Shown in pieces: positions 44,030-57,323 of a DNA stretch of 64,000 bases. Origin of the DNA: Adiantum capillus-veneris (Eukaryota > Streptophyta > Polypodiopsida > Polypodiales > Pteridaceae); contig CM043960.1 in the NCBI GenBank assembly GCA_014529385.2, positions 35,763,396-35,827,395 on the forward strand, in the 5' to 3' direction. How positions within the stretch are numbered: position 1 is the stretch's first letter; the number at the start of each line of letters is the position of its first letter. The notes beneath the pieces are model-generated. The model was not told the DNA's origin and did not search any database. It saw only the letters and a list, made by a program, of their open reading frames with translations. The translations under genes were made by a program, and so were the position numbers.

Positions 44030-46440
44030 GATAGCATGAGTGCACTAAACCCCCTCCATGCCTTGTATTCTTGAAGTAGACACCCTAGCAGGATAGTGTG
44101 ACTTCTCCATACCTTGCGTGCTCCAAAGATCCAATGAACCATACATGTTCATAAAGTATGCATCATGGGCATAGAGGATGTGCTGCCCATAAATCCACAA
44201 CACATTGATGATCAAAACTAAAGCATAGTATAGACCAAGTCGGAATAGCAACCACTCACCCTATAGTGTGTAATGTTTGCTTCACCCCATGCAGTGACGA
44301 CCGCCTTTGTGAACTCCACCACCAAATTTTGGAATTCTCGTCGTTGCTCACTGGTTGTGCTTGCAAGTTGTAGTATCTTCATCATCTTGTCAAATACCGC
44401 TCAAACATGTTGTCGGCTAAGCACAACACTTGCATTGCTATCATTTTCCGTTGTATACTTGCAAAGATCCTTCCACAACTCCCATCCACCTTCAAATGTT
44501 GATGTTCCGATAGTAGCACTACTTTCCTTGGACAAAACCCTCTTCAAGAAGTGCCTTGCCTTTATTCCACTCATGGACACTAGTTGGCCACTTCCTGAGC
44601 GCTTGCATTGTTCTTCTGCACAACAATGGAGGTGTTGGTTGCATGACAACCTATTGAATTTAAGAGCCTTTCCACTTTTGAGATAGCGTCAAGCGACCTC
44701 ACTGCAAGCTTCATTGGAAAGGCATAATCAATATGAAGCTTTAATAAACAATCAAAGATGCGCATAAAAGCATGAAGTGTGCAAAAATGCACATTTTGAA
44801 GAGGGAAGTTAATTATATGGTTCCATTCAATGTCTTTTGTTGCACGATTGGGCTCCTCCAGCATAGGATATCATAGCATCGAATGCTCCCACACACGTGT
44901 AATTTGTAAATTGTCCTCTTCCTCAATTTTGTCGACTATTGCAATTTTGTGTGCATTCCCCTTATAGCCCCTAATGCAGAATGGACAAGGATACAGAGCT
45001 CCAACCCCTTGTTTGCACCCTAGAATGCACTTGATTGTTTTCAAATCGCCATCTAAGTGCCAGTCAACTTCAAACTCCCCTATGCCATCTACTTGGAATT
45101 TTTCCACAGCTAGCTATGCCTTAATGGCATTTGTTATCCACGAAATGCATTCAAAAATCCAAGCAAGCACTCCATGGGTCTCCTTGGGAACCTCAATGGC
45201 ACCAAGCCACCAAATTTCTTTCCTTGACTACATACTAAAAGATGGTGCACAATCTTTGTTCATAGTTGTACGTTTTGCATGAAATAATGCCTCGTTCATG
45301 AGAGTAATATTCATCCTTTCTAGTCTTCATTTTTCCACAATCTGACACTCATCTAGCTTGAGCACAAACTCAACTTTGACTCCTAACACTACAAAATGTC
45401 CAAAATAACATAAGGAAACTTAGAATTTGAATAAAAAAAGATTGCATTACTGTAGCCTCATCATTAGGTGATACACCATAAAAATGTATCATTGCCATTT
45501 GAAGCCTTCTCAAATCAACAAAAATATTATTTGACATTGAGTAAGGAAATCCCTTGTCCATCGTGTCTGCACCTACGCTTGCATTGGCATGTTTCTTAAC
45601 TCCTTTTGACCGCTTAGTAAAGATGGATGAAGGCATTATCTCCTCTATGTGCAAATAACTTCCTATTTGAAAGTACACATCCTCGTTTGAGGCCTTCTTA
45701 GAAAGATTGACCTTAAGTGGTATAGGAAAAACATTCTCAGTAATTCCTCTTTCCCTTAAAGCATCCGTAAGGAGACCATATAAGGCAATGTATCCCTTAG
45801 TAGTAATTCCAACTTCATCACAAGCCTTTTGTACATCAACATCACTCACAAGATTTGAAAACTTTCGCATCACCTCCTTTGTGACAACATTGTTTCAATG
45901 TTTTGCATCGGTGCTCGTAAAAGGGCTACGCCATGAGATTTATTGAGGCACAAACTTAACAAATGGATGCAATCCTCCTGGCTAAGGCCACCACAGCTCT
46001 TGGATAAAATTCCTACAAGAATGAACAAAAACATAACCACAATTTTCCTACAAAAATGGACAAAAACATTACCACATAAGCACAGATTGGAGTGTAGCAA
46101 AATGTACCTTGTAGCTGTAACCCTTCTTTTTCCACCACCGCCTTTGAGGGCTTAAGTCTCTATACCATTGTAGCTCCTCTTACGTTCCCTTGCTCCTAAG
46201 GGCGTCCTTTTAAGATGCAAGATCTTGTCTTCAAGCTTCACAGTATTAGCATCCTTCTCTTCCACTTGTAGCTTAAGAGTTTCCACTTCCTCCTCTGCAT
46301 GAATGATCCTTCTGCGCAATCCACTAGTGGTATGGGAAAGAAGTTGACATCGTTGCAAAGACCATTGTGCGCTATCAGCTCCAAGAGTCAAAAATCGCTT
46401 GCGATATCCAAGAAGACCTTGCTCCCCTCTACTTACATAT
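44030..46440 (-). pseudogene. Decayed multi-exon gene of unknown family
   Basis: Coherent protein pieces in order on the minus strand. First, a basic coiled-coil exon (46440-46110) with RRRIIHAEEEVETLKLQVEE and LQWYRDLSPQRRWWKKK. Then a GILSKSCGGLSQEDCIHLL exon starting near 46012 after an acceptor-like TTCTTGTAG. Next EVMRKFSNLVSDVDVQKACDE to VMQS (45895-45440), LERMNITLMNEALFHAKRTT and EVPKETHGVLAWIFECI (45310-45150), WHLDGDLKTIKCILGCKQG…CPFC (45107-44871), LHAFMRIFDCLLKLHIDYAF (44864-44580), IKARHFLKRVLSKESSATIG (44649-44401) and AHDAYFMNMYGSLDLWSTQGMEKSHY (44190-44080). Several stops and frameshifts break it. A C-x2-C with later His residues could bind zinc. It may be a domesticated or degenerate DNA transposase; family not recognised. 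Confidence 0.5.
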
Positions 46441-46719
46441 TGTAAGAATGAAGAAGGCTATTGAATTTTGGATACACATTGATGGCTATATAATTAGGGT
46501 AGAGGCAACCTTGCACCCAAAGGATCACATTGCTGTGACATACACCACGGAGTTGTTGTGAAGTTTGTAAGTAATGACGCTTTGAGGGTGTGAAGTCCTT
46601 TGGCAACCGAACATGTAGAGAAACCGTTTCCAAACTTGACGATTTTGTAATGTCGCCTAGCTTCATGGCAAGGGGAATAAAGTTGGCCTCAAGCAAGAGT
46701 GGAGAGATGTAGCAGAGCC

Positions 46720-47010
46720 ACATAGTGGAGAGGTGAGCTATGGAGTGAAGAGATATGGGATGGAGAGCTGCGGAGTGGACAGCTATGGGATGGAGAGTTG
46801 CAAGAGAGCTACAAAGTGGAGAGGAGGGTTATGGGGGGGAGAGCTGCAACAAAGCTATGGAGTGTACCTGCAACAAGGAGAGGGAAGGAGGAAGAGTGTG
46901 TGCTGAAAAGTAGGAGAGAGAAGAGAGAGGGAGAGGAGCGAGAGAGGGAAGGAGGAAGAGTGTGTGCTAAAAAGTAGGAGAGAGAAGAGAGAGAGAAGTA
47001 AGAGAGAGGG
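46720..47010. repeat. Purine-rich tandem repeats
   Basis: 46720-46865 has loose repeats of gagctatggagtggagag. 46881-46944 and 46945-47008 are two copies of a 64-bp unit containing gggaaggaggaagagtgtgtgct, differing at few bases. Confidence 0.8.
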
Positions 47011-47810
47011 GAGTGATTTTGGAGGGGAATTAAAAAATGTGGAAAGTTTGATATTTTGCAAGTCTAGCAGTGAGATTTTGAGAGAAAATTTGATTTTAGG
47101 TATACATATAGGTTGGGTAGAAGTTTTTGAGTAAAAGTGAGTTTTTTTTTTAAAGTGTTTTTTTGGGTTGAGGCCATGGACACCCTTGATGATGTGGCAA
47201 AAGAAAGGGGGGAGGGCAGTTATTGTCATAAGGACCACCACTCTTTTGGGTAGAGAGAGAATGTGCCTATCCTCCCTCCCTAGCCTCTATTTCAACCTAC
47301 AAAAAGCCTATGACATCCTTAGAAAAAGCCTATGAGAATACCCTCATTTAATGGTCTTGTTCTCTTTAATCACACACATTTTCAGTCTTAATCCCTTAAA
47401 GTTAGGGATCCTTACAAGGCCCTTTTGGGGTTCATATTTTCCTAATGCAAGATTAGGTCCTAAAGGGGCTATATGTTTGAAGCCACACATGGAGGGTTAT
47501 TAAACTGAACCGGGTCAGGTTCAAATTCTAGTTTAAGTCACAAGTTGTAAGGTGTAAAATAAGCAATAGGTAAACTATATAAGTGACATATGTGTGTGTG
47601 TGTTTAATGGTTTAGTCACATCCAAAGCAAACCATCCTCATCGTGGTGCACAAAAGGTAGTGGCCCCAAAGGGAAATTATAGTATTTCAAGCTTTCATGG
47701 GAGGTCCTTCAATGCATAGGCTCAAGTCTAGATTAATAAAATAGGTAAACAGTTTGAGACCGATATTTTAGGGTGCAAGATAAGTTAATAGTCTGTAACA
47801 CATTGATAGT
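47011..47810. other. Non-coding region
   Basis: AT-rich; no gene or recognisable element. Confidence 0.5.
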
Positions 47811-47814
47811 GATA

Positions 47815-47829
47815 TGTGTGTGTGTGTGC

Positions 47830-47889
<60 letters not shown>
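47815..47889. repeat. Compound (GT)n(GA)n microsatellite
   Basis: A GT run (about 47815-47851) passes directly into a GA run (to 47889). Confidence 0.95.
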
Positions 47890-47891
<2 letters not shown>

Positions 47892-49360
47892 ATGGTCTCC
47901 CTCTTTTATCATCTCACCCTCTTTGTTTTTTTTAGTGCGAGAGAACTACATAATATTAATAACAACAAAACATACGAAGATTCCATGCTCGACACAAGCC
48001 ATGGAAGCCATATCCAAAAGGAATTACAAATTATCACAAACAACTCATAGTTCATGGCTTTTACAAGGAGCACTGACCCATTACAACAGCTCAAAACAAC
48101 TCAAAATTAACAAACATAACGTCCCAACAAGGTGTGGCCCTAGTCCCCATCACCTCAATGACCACCTGCGATGCCACCACAAAGCTGCCATTGCCACCAG
48201 CAAGTCCCACATGCCAAGCAAAGAAATGTTTCATGCTAGCAACCAAACATGGCAAAGAAAACCAGTAGAACAAGATGATAAATACCTCATAGATCCAAAT
48301 TAGTTGTTCGCGGGGAACTGGGCTAACAAGGTGAGAAGTGGCTCTCCATCTCTCAATGCAACACATGGACATATTCTTCTCACACCCGAGCTTGAAATAT
48401 CACCAAAAAGCTTAGCCTTGTGCATCCCCAGTGTATGATCTCTTTTTGCTAACAAATTATTTGAAGTACTTAATTTCTACTTAAAGGGATCTAAACAACA
48501 TGCATTTCAATAGTTAAAAGGAATTCAAAAAGAATTTAAGCATCAAGCCTAGGACGGTGAAAAGTCTTCGGTAAATAAAAGATCTCATAAGGACAAGTTT
48601 ATGTACCTTGTGTATCGAGGAGGAAGGGGGGGGTTGGTGGGGGTGTCTGCCTTGATAGCCGATGTAATTATACTCCCTGGATGATGTCATGGCTCAACAA
48701 GAGCACGACAAGACCTTTGGGATGTTCAATATAATTCACTCACAATTGTAAGTTTTGAGAAAAAAAAAAGCATCAAGTCTCATTGGAAGGAAAGAACAAA
48801 TATAAAGATAGACACGGATGCCTCATTAAGGGGAATCAACCAAGATACCTCACTTGGAAAAACAGAAGGCAAAAGAGGGAGTAAATTTGGCGTTGACAGG
48901 GGGCAAAATAACCCTCTGATTTGTGGAAATTCCCAAAATACCCCTCAAATTTCCTAATCTTTATTCCTTTTTTACTATTGAGATCCGATTTTGAGTGCTT
49001 AGCATTTAATTTGTCAAAAATTACTTTGCAAAAAAAAAAGATAATTATGTCTAAAAATAATAAAACAATTCATCTCCGTAGCAGACAACAACCAACTCAA
49101 ATTTTAGTTTTAGCACAAGGCTTGTACGATAGACAATCAAAACTCCAAGCCTTTTTATTTTCTTGAGAAAATTACTCTCACAACCGGGGGTATTTAGGGA
49201 AATTTGAAAATTTTGAAGGGCAGATCCAAGGGTGGTTAGTAATTTTTCTAAAATTTTATGTGATACATTGCAGTCCGGAGCTGAGCAAGGCCACTATCTA
49301 AGCTTGCAAGCGCATGGGCGGTGAGTTGAGCATGTAGGGCGTAGGCTGGGCTATGAAGGA

Positions 49361-49362
<2 letters not shown>
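47890..49362. other. Non-coding region with dispersed-repeat fragments
   Basis: Segment 47950-48360 resembles 51400-51700 (shared phrases such as catggct, ttttacaaggagc and ccttgtccccatca). Segment 48650-48755 matches 52680-52790 in inverted orientation (gatgatgtcatggctc). No gene supported. Confidence 0.5.

Positions 49363-49363
<1 letters not shown>

Positions 49364-49442
<79 letters not shown>
49364..49442. repeat. (CT)n microsatellite, about 79 bp
   Basis: Uninterrupted CT run. Confidence 0.97.
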
Positions 49443-49446
<4 letters not shown>

Positions 49447-50749
49447 CACGAGCTTTGTGATATGCGATTTGTGTGCAGACGCGGGGTTCATCTATGACCC
49501 ATTCTCGCTGTAAAGAGGCCGTAGGATGGCAATGGTGGATGCATGGTGTGAGCAATGCTGCACAAGTACAGACATGGATGGAGGCCAGGGCGGAGCAACA
49601 ACAGTAGTAGCTCTCTACAACTTCTAAATGGAAATTGGGAAAATCGAGTGAGAAATCAACATTTGCGCTATTGAGTCTGTCTGAGAGAGGGAATGTGTGA
49701 GGGTGATGAGCTAGAGTCAGAGGCTTGTATATGCAAAAGTTTTGAGCTTTTCCTTCTTCGTTGGGGTGTGTACTGTGTATGAGCTTCTGTAGGGTAGGCA
49801 TTCCTGAGCAAAAGTTGCGATAGCTTGGCTTTGATCAATGAATAAGGCTTGTTGACCTTTTGCAATAATGTGATAATATGAAGTTGTTGATGAGAAACTA
49901 TAGCGCAAGCTTGATGGTGTGCTCCTAAACGTCCAACACTAAAAGCATGGACCAATCTCCTACAGCCCCAAGCTGCCTTTTGGCTCTGCTCGATCTCAAA
50001 CAAGACCAGGTGCAGGACACAAAGGCCTCACAAAGGTGAGGGAAAGAGGGTTTCCTTTGCAAAAGGGCAAAGGGCGAGGGCGAATCTAGAGAGATTCGCC
50101 TTAATACAAGTTTCAATGATTTAGTGGCTACTTGAACCTTGTGTTTCTCATTGCATACTACATAGTTAAGGCCTTTCTTTATACGAGCAACTTTCCCAAA
50201 CATGGAATGAAACGAAACCAACGATTGGTTGGCCTATTGAATACATAAAAGTGGAGAATAAAAACAACCAACCGCTCAAACCTTTAATAAAGTTGTGACT
50301 TTATTGTGGCCACGTGAAAGCAATTCAAACATATTTAGTTCAAGTCAAATGTGTCCTGAAAAAAGGTGACCAGGTTTCCTAGTGCAATAGATTAAAGCTA
50401 TTTCAAGTCCTAACTCTCACTTCTCAATCCTAATCTAACTATTATAAAAGGCCCTCCCACATGGAGTGTGTTTCTTCATCCGGCGTGTGTGCGTTGCTCT
50501 TCCGGTGATACAATGGAGTTTGGACTGAACGCTCGTGTGAGAGAGAGGGTAGGAGAGGTGGCCGAAGGCCGCTGATCACACTAGTATTAATAACATTGAA
50601 TAGATATCTTTTTTCTCTTTGGCAGATCATACAAGTCTCGTGTGAAACATTGAATAGATATCTTGAATTGTTAAAAAAACAAGGTGAAGATCATGAAGTT
50701 ATTTTGAAACATATTAGCCTCTCAAAAAGTGTCTCTTTTTTTTTCGAGT
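49443..50749. other. Non-coding region
   Basis: No convincing gene. The ORFs here run into the CT repeat or are antisense noise. Confidence 0.45.
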
Positions 50750-50765
50750 ACTCACAATTGTGAGT
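50750..50765. repeat. 16-bp palindrome, copy 1
   Basis: ACTCACAATTGTGAGT, a perfect inverted repeat, also at 52677-52692 and as a partial variant near 48735-48752. Confidence 0.85.
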
Positions 50766-50780
50766 GTAATATATATTAAA

Positions 50781-51410
50781 CAAGTGAAAGGGTCACGACG
50801 GCTTTCAAAAACAATAAGAAAGCGATAAAATTATTAGGTTGAATTAAATTGATATCAGTGTTTGGGAAAGGATTGTCTCAGCTTATTTTGAGCCGATTGA
50901 AAATCGAGACTAGCTAACTACAAACCATGGTAACGGAAGAAAAATCGATGAAATATGTGAGAAAGTCATCCAAAAATTTTACAAATCTCAAAATTTTTGC
51001 TAGTATTTTTTTTTTCTTCTTTGTGAGGAAGAAACTCGATCAACAGCCGCTTAATAAAAGAGACTTTCTTGAACGTTAACACTGATTCGAATCAAGCTAT
51101 AAAATGCAAGAAATGTAAAGCCATGTGAAGTTGTGAAATAAAAAGCGAAATAAAAAGAACTAATTAATTTATATGTGTATGTATAGATTTTATTGGAATT
51201 ATGCAAAGTGAAGTTTCACTTTAACATTCTAAAACCATAGAATGCAAAAAAACATCTGTGTGTTTGTAAAATTTATCGACGGTGAAGCTTCACTTTAGCA
51301 TTCTAAAACAATAGAATTCAAGAAAAGTAAATACATGTAGGATGTGAAATGAAAGGAGTCTCCCAAACCCAACACAACACTAAGGATTTCTTTTAGAAAG
51401 CCAACAAAAA
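50781..51410 (+). repeat. Dispersed repeat R, copy 1
   Basis: Starts caagtgaaagggtcacgacgg. Matches 54231-54716 (same strand) over the first ~480 bp and 55842-56518 (inverted) over its whole length. It contains an internally duplicated aagtgaagtttcacttt…ttctaaaa motif. No coding capacity. Confidence 0.85.
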
Positions 51411-52676
51411 GAATTACAACAGTAGCCATGCTCCAAAAGAGCCATGGCATCCCAATAACAAAACATTCATCGTCCAATGTTCTAGCTTTTACAAGGAGCC
51501 ACAACCTGTTAACCATTGAGCATTACAATCAAACCAAAAATCAATACATCCGAAAGGGCAAGGCCCTTGTCCCCATCATGAGCACTGTTCTCGAAGGGCG
51601 CCACCATGCTGCCACCCCTTCCACAGGCAAACATCATGTCCAAGGAGAACCATGACTATCGCCAAGCAAGTACACAGTAGAGCTGAGATAGCATTTTGGA
51701 ACCAGTAGATACCCAAAAACCTACTTCAAGCCAGAGCCAGGCTCCGTCACCAAAGGACACCACCATTTTCCAAACCGTACGAGCAATAATCACACCAAGC
51801 CATCACAATCAGTAAGAATCAGGGATGACGAAACCTACCCAGATGAGCAAAGCCAAACCAGCAATAACAAGCCGTCGAACAAGACCCAAGCTCTTAGGGT
51901 AGAGCCAAGTACCCTAGCAACCGTCGATGACGAGGCCTCAAGATGCCACCGGGCGAGTAGCCCCTACCGTTGACCACACACCCAACCTGAGTCGACGCCA
52001 CCACTGCCACAATTGACGAAAAAATACCAATTGCCGTTTCTGCCCAAGCAAGGCATGGAGGGGTGAGCTCCACCAAGCCCAAAAATAAGGGAAGGGGCTC
52101 AGGATGAGAAGATGGCATCCAGCTAGGACTGCAAGGCGCTCACCCCACAAGGACACCTAGCCCCGTGATGAGCAGAGCTGCCGGATCCACCCGCCCCACC
52201 AACCCAAAAGCAACAAACCTCCGCCTTGCTGCAAGTCATCGAACAGCCTCCCTACGTGTATGCACCTCACATACCGTAGAGGGGCCACAGCAGGCTCCCT
52301 CAAACCCTTTCTTAACTCAAATAACTCAACAAGTGTCTCTTAACTTACCATTCTAATGTTTAGAATTTTGGAAACTCTACATCTAAAAAAAAAGAGAGAA
52401 ATGAAACGCTCCTTGTAAATTTTGATAAAAATATAACGTTACAAAACAATGTTTTAAAATTTAAAAGTTTTATGCTGAAAATTTTGTAAAGAGAAGTGTC
52501 TTTGATTATATGCATGTCTTTTACAAAAGCAAAACATAAGAAAATCCAAAAGGTGAATATACCCTTAGAAAAGAGCTTTAAAGTCAAAACCCACCCTCTC
52601 AACAAGGTGAAGATCATATAAGCATGTCGAAATATTTTTATTTTCAAAAAAAAAATATTATTTAAAAATAAATTAA
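51411..52676. other. Non-coding region
   Basis: 51411-51700 resembles 47950-48360. The remainder (to about 52320) is GC-richer with short ORFs on both strands but no recognisable domain. Confidence 0.45.
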
Positions 52677-53340
52677 ACTCACAATTGTGAGTGATTATAT
52701 TGATCATCCCAAAAATTACAAGATCTTGTTATGCTCGTGCCGAGCCATGACATCATCAAGAGACCATAATTACATCGGTTAATTGGGGAGCCACCCCTAA
52801 CGGTCCGTCCCCTTATCTTTGGTACAAGGCATTCGGAATCCTAAGCCAATCAATCCGAGTTTTGCTTGCGTTCGAGCGTCCATATTAGTACTTTGTTTTT
52901 TGTATATATATTTTTCAAAGCTTGCCACCTGAGGATCTCCTTCACACACACACGATGGTTCCTTGTCTTCCATATATTATGCAAGAAGAAGTACCTGACA
53001 ATTTGAGTGCTTCTTAAAGTATCTCTCAACTTGCATTTTTATCATTTAAAGATTTGGAACTACACATCTAAGCAAAAGTAGAATAAATAAAATGATCTTT
53101 GGGATTTTAAAAAAATTAGAAATATTTTTTAAATTGAATTTCCTATACTTAGAAGCTAAAAAAATGTGTGGTTGTTTACATGTATGTCTTTTACTAAGAC
53201 AAAACAAAATAAATTTTCTATATTGTAAAGTTTTAAAGGAAAGTGTGCTTATTTAAGTATATGTCTTTTGACTAAAGCAAAACAAAAGAAAATTTAAAAA
53301 AAGTAAATACATTTTTGTAAATAGCTTTTAAAATCAAGCA
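52505..53340. repeat. Degenerate AT-rich repeat units
   Basis: The phrase tatatg(c/t)atgtcttttac…aaagcaaaacaaaagaaaat recurs at about 52508, 53190 and 53258, with related flanks. Non-coding. The second copy of the 16-bp palindrome lies at 52677-52692. Confidence 0.6.
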
Positions 53341-53672
53341 CCCTTCCAAAAAAGGACATTATTTCGTTTAATCTTCAACTAGTATCTGACCCGCGCATTG
53401 CTGTGGCATTAAAAAAGTGGCCTTTTTTCTTATGAAATTAACTTCTTTTTCAAAGCACAAAAATATCAATGTTGGATTTATGTTCTTGTCATGCAATATC
53501 AATTATACATTGGGTGGTGCGTCAATGTATAATTATTTTATCATATATGATAATACAATTTTTATCTACTAATGACAATAACACCAACACGACAAAGGAA
53601 TTAAGGTGGACTTATGCACCATTGCATGCACTCAAGTACGCTATAAGGTCACCTTTGATGAATATTGTAGAA

Positions 53673-54186
<514 letters not shown>

Positions 54187-54230
54187 GAGGTGCTACAAAG
54201 CTGATGTAGTTTCAACCAAAGCATACCAAA

Positions 54231-54716
54231 ACAAGTGAAAGGGTCACGATGGCTTTCAAAAACAATAAGAAAGTGATAAAATTGTTAAGCTAAATTAAAC
54301 TGTTAATATTAGTGTTCGGGAAAGGATTGCCTCAGCTTAGTCTTGAGTCGACTAAAAATCGAGAATAGCTAGCCGCAAACCATGGTAAACGAAAGGCAAA
54401 TCGATGAAATATGTGAGAAAGTCGTTCTAAAATTTTGCAAATCTCAAAATTTCTACTAGTATTTCCGGTTTTCTTCTTTGTGGGGAGGAAACTCGATCTA
54501 CAACCGCTTAATAAAAGAGACTTTCTTGAACGTCAACCCTGAGTGGAATCAAGCTATAAAATGCAAGAAATGTAAAGCCATGTGAAGTTGTGAAATGAAA
54601 GGGAAATAAAAAGAACTAATTAATATATATGTGTGTGTATAGAATTTATTAGAATTATGCAAAGTGAAGCTTCACTTTAACATTCTAAAACAATAGAATG
54701 CAAAAAAATACATACG
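54231..54716 (+). repeat. Dispersed repeat R, copy 2
   Basis: Same strand as copy 1. It lies just after the TA microsatellite and lacks the final ~130 bp present in copies 1 and 3. Confidence 0.85.
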
Positions 54717-54913
54717 TCATTGTGTCAGGATGCACGTCATGTTATATAGCTCAACATCGAGAAAATGCACCAAATTTTTCTCAGGTGCGCTTTGTGATCA
54801 CGTGCAACATCCATTTTTTGTAGCCTCCTCTAATAGATGATGCATGGAGGGATCTGTTGGCCTTGAAACTTTTAGTCTCTTTAATAAACTTACCTTTTAT
54901 GAGGGCTTGAGAG

Positions 54914-54916
<3 letters not shown>

Positions 54917-54961
<45 letters not shown>

Positions 54962-55231
54962 GTGGCGAGAGCAATGCTTGATTTTTTTCCCAAAAACTTG
55001 ATAAACCTACATATGATAAATTTTAGAGGTAAATTGACTAAATTTGAAGGTTTCCACAAAACTTTCTCTGAATTTGGTAGGATTTCTCACCTTCGAATTG
55101 AAAAGTTGGAGGTAAATCTGCAAATTTGTAGATTACACTAAACCTATTTTTTTCAAGCACAGGGCGAGGGCCTCTCTCTCTCTCCCTCTCTCTCACACAC
55201 ACACACACATGTGCAGTAGCAACAATAGCGC

Positions 55232-55274
<43 letters not shown>

Positions 55275-55295
55275 TAAAACGATAGTGGCAAGAGG

Positions 55296-55337
<42 letters not shown>
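54917..55337. repeat. CT/CA microsatellite cluster
   Basis: CT runs at 54917-54959, 55171-55192 and 55231-55253, the latter two passing into CA. A further CT run lies at 55297-55337. Confidence 0.95.
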
Positions 55338-55340
<3 letters not shown>

Positions 55341-55841
55341 CCATAGCCTAGATACACATACACACATACGTGGATGCGACTATGGACACTTGGGACTCTT
55401 TGGAAAAATGTTGAGCAAATGCATGCATGAGGAAAGGCCTCCAAGTTGCACTCATGTTGGAGAGTTAGCTCCGAATTTGGTGACTAGTGTTCGCGAAAAG
55501 TGTGCCGCCTCAACTTAGCCTTCAACTGGTTGAAGAGGAGGAAGGGAAAAATCCGCTTGAAAATTTTCAAAAAATAGAGTCAAATTTTTTTGTTTATTTT
55601 TGAAAAATTTTTCTTTGAATCTACGCTAAAGGAAATTTTCTATGTTTGCAAAATTGATTTTCCTTACAAATTGTTAGTGCTCGTTGCTCGAGAATTTCTT
55701 AAGTTCGATATAAAGTAGTGTTGAAGCTAAAAGGTAGTATGTGCATCCTTCAAAAAGCAAAGTTAAGGCACCCTTTAATTGGTTTTCAAAAGGGAAAGTG
55801 AAGTCTCCCTTCACAAGGAAAAGTAGAGGCAACCTATTTTT

Positions 55842-56518
55842 TGGCTTTCTAAAAAAAAACTTTAGTGTTGTGTTGGGTTAGAGAGACTTTCATTGTTTTC
55901 AGAGCATTGATAGAGACTTAGCTTTCATTTGACATCCAGACATGTCTTTACTTTTCTTGAATTCTATTGTTTTAGAATGCTAAAGTGAAGCTTGAGTTTG
56001 CATATTGTTCGTAAAATTTTACACACATACACATATATGTTTTTTTTTTTGCATTCTATTGTTTTAAAATGCTAAAGTGAAGTTTCACTTTGCATAATTC
56101 TAATAAATTCTATACACACACATATATTAATTAATTCTTTTTAGTTCACGTTTTATTTCACAACTTCACATGGCTTTATATTTATTGCATTATATAACTT
56201 GATTTCAATCAGTGTTAACGTTCAAGAAAGTCTCTTTTATTAAGTGGCTGTTGATCGAGTTTTTTTCTCATAAAGAAGAAAACCAAAAATACCATCAAAA
56301 ATTTTTAGATTTGCAAAGTTTTTGGACGACTTTTTCACATATTTCATCGTTTTTTCTTCCGTCTACCATGTTTTGTAGCTAGCTAATCTCGATTTTCAAT
56401 CGGCTCAAGACTAAGCTGAGGCAATCCTTTCCCAAACACCGATACCAGTTTAATTCAACCTAACAATCTTATCACTCTCTTATTGTTTTTGAAAGCCGTC
56501 ATGACCCTTTCACTTGTT
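55842..56518 (-). repeat. Dispersed repeat R, copy 3 (inverted)
   Basis: Reverse complement of copy 1 (50781-51410), including its outer ends. Copies 1 and 3 form a long imperfect inverted repeat around 51411-55841. Confidence 0.85.
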
Positions 56519-56699
56519 TAACTTCAAAGGTTGAAAAGATTTATAGGTTCCAACCTTCACAAAAATGAGACACGTGGAGGGCTTCTTTGGCCTTGAAAAT
56601 TTTAAGCTGCATTATATTTAGTATAGATATAGATTCTTTCTGTCCCATAAACTATTTTTCATGTTTTTACCCTATGAAGGAAGTGATTTCTTTTAGTTT

Positions 56700-57023
56700 T
56701 CAATACTTTTAATGCTACTTGAGGGACACATGTCCATCAAAAGGAGATGAATTACCTTTCATCCTTCTCTCATATGGCTTGTTTTAACAAGCCTCATATA
56801 ACCATATACGTGTGGTAGTGATGTGTGTGAACACACTAGGACCGTCAGGGCATTTTTTCCCTCTTTATGAGGGTTTCCCCCCCCGTGCATTGTATATACA
56901 CCCATCACTCTAGGGCTATCTATCTTTCCATTGCACACTAATAACACACTCTCTATTGTGCGCCTTGAGCTTCCTTCGTCTTCTCCAAGTTGTGTGCGTT
57001 TCCTTGCAATCTTAATTCCAACA
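56700..57023 (+). repeat. Probable 5' LTR (right part) of element M
   Basis: Ends TTCCAACA three bases before the primer site. TATA-like TGTATATACA lies near 56890. The left boundary cannot be set because no second LTR is present for comparison. Confidence 0.5.
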
Positions 57024-57025
57024 AT

Positions 57026-57037
57026 TGGTATTAGAGC
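57026..57037 (+). promoter_or_regulatory. Primer binding site, element M
   Basis: TGGTATTAGAGC, one mismatch from the initiator-Met site. Confidence 0.8.
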
Positions 57038-57323
57038 AGGTTGTGTCCTCTTGGGCTCACTCGCTAGCAGCTCCAGCACACGCCTGCTCACTTTCTCCGA
57101 TTTCTGCGAGGTTTGGCAAGCATTCGCAGGTTGACAAAAATTTCGAGAGGGCTCATAGAGCCTAGTCTGCTCAGATTTTTTAATTAGGGCTCATTTCAGC
57201 CTCCGTTTCCATTGTAGGCAGTACTGCACATGCTAATTCGTCATTTTGTGCAAAATTTTAGTCAGAGCCGTTTTCTGTATAACAGGTGCCTTATAGTCTT
57301 CTACGGTTTGTGATATATAGCAT

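Noticed and set aside
46855-47241. 128-codon minus-strand open frame
   Set aside because: Ser/Leu-rich translation of the purine-rich tandem repeats.
49298-49801. 167-codon minus-strand open frame
   Set aside because: About 26 codons are Arg-Glu repeats from the CT microsatellite; flanks show no domain.
55038-55444. Minus-strand open frames over CT/CA repeats
   Set aside because: Low-complexity Arg-Glu and Cys-Val repeats only.
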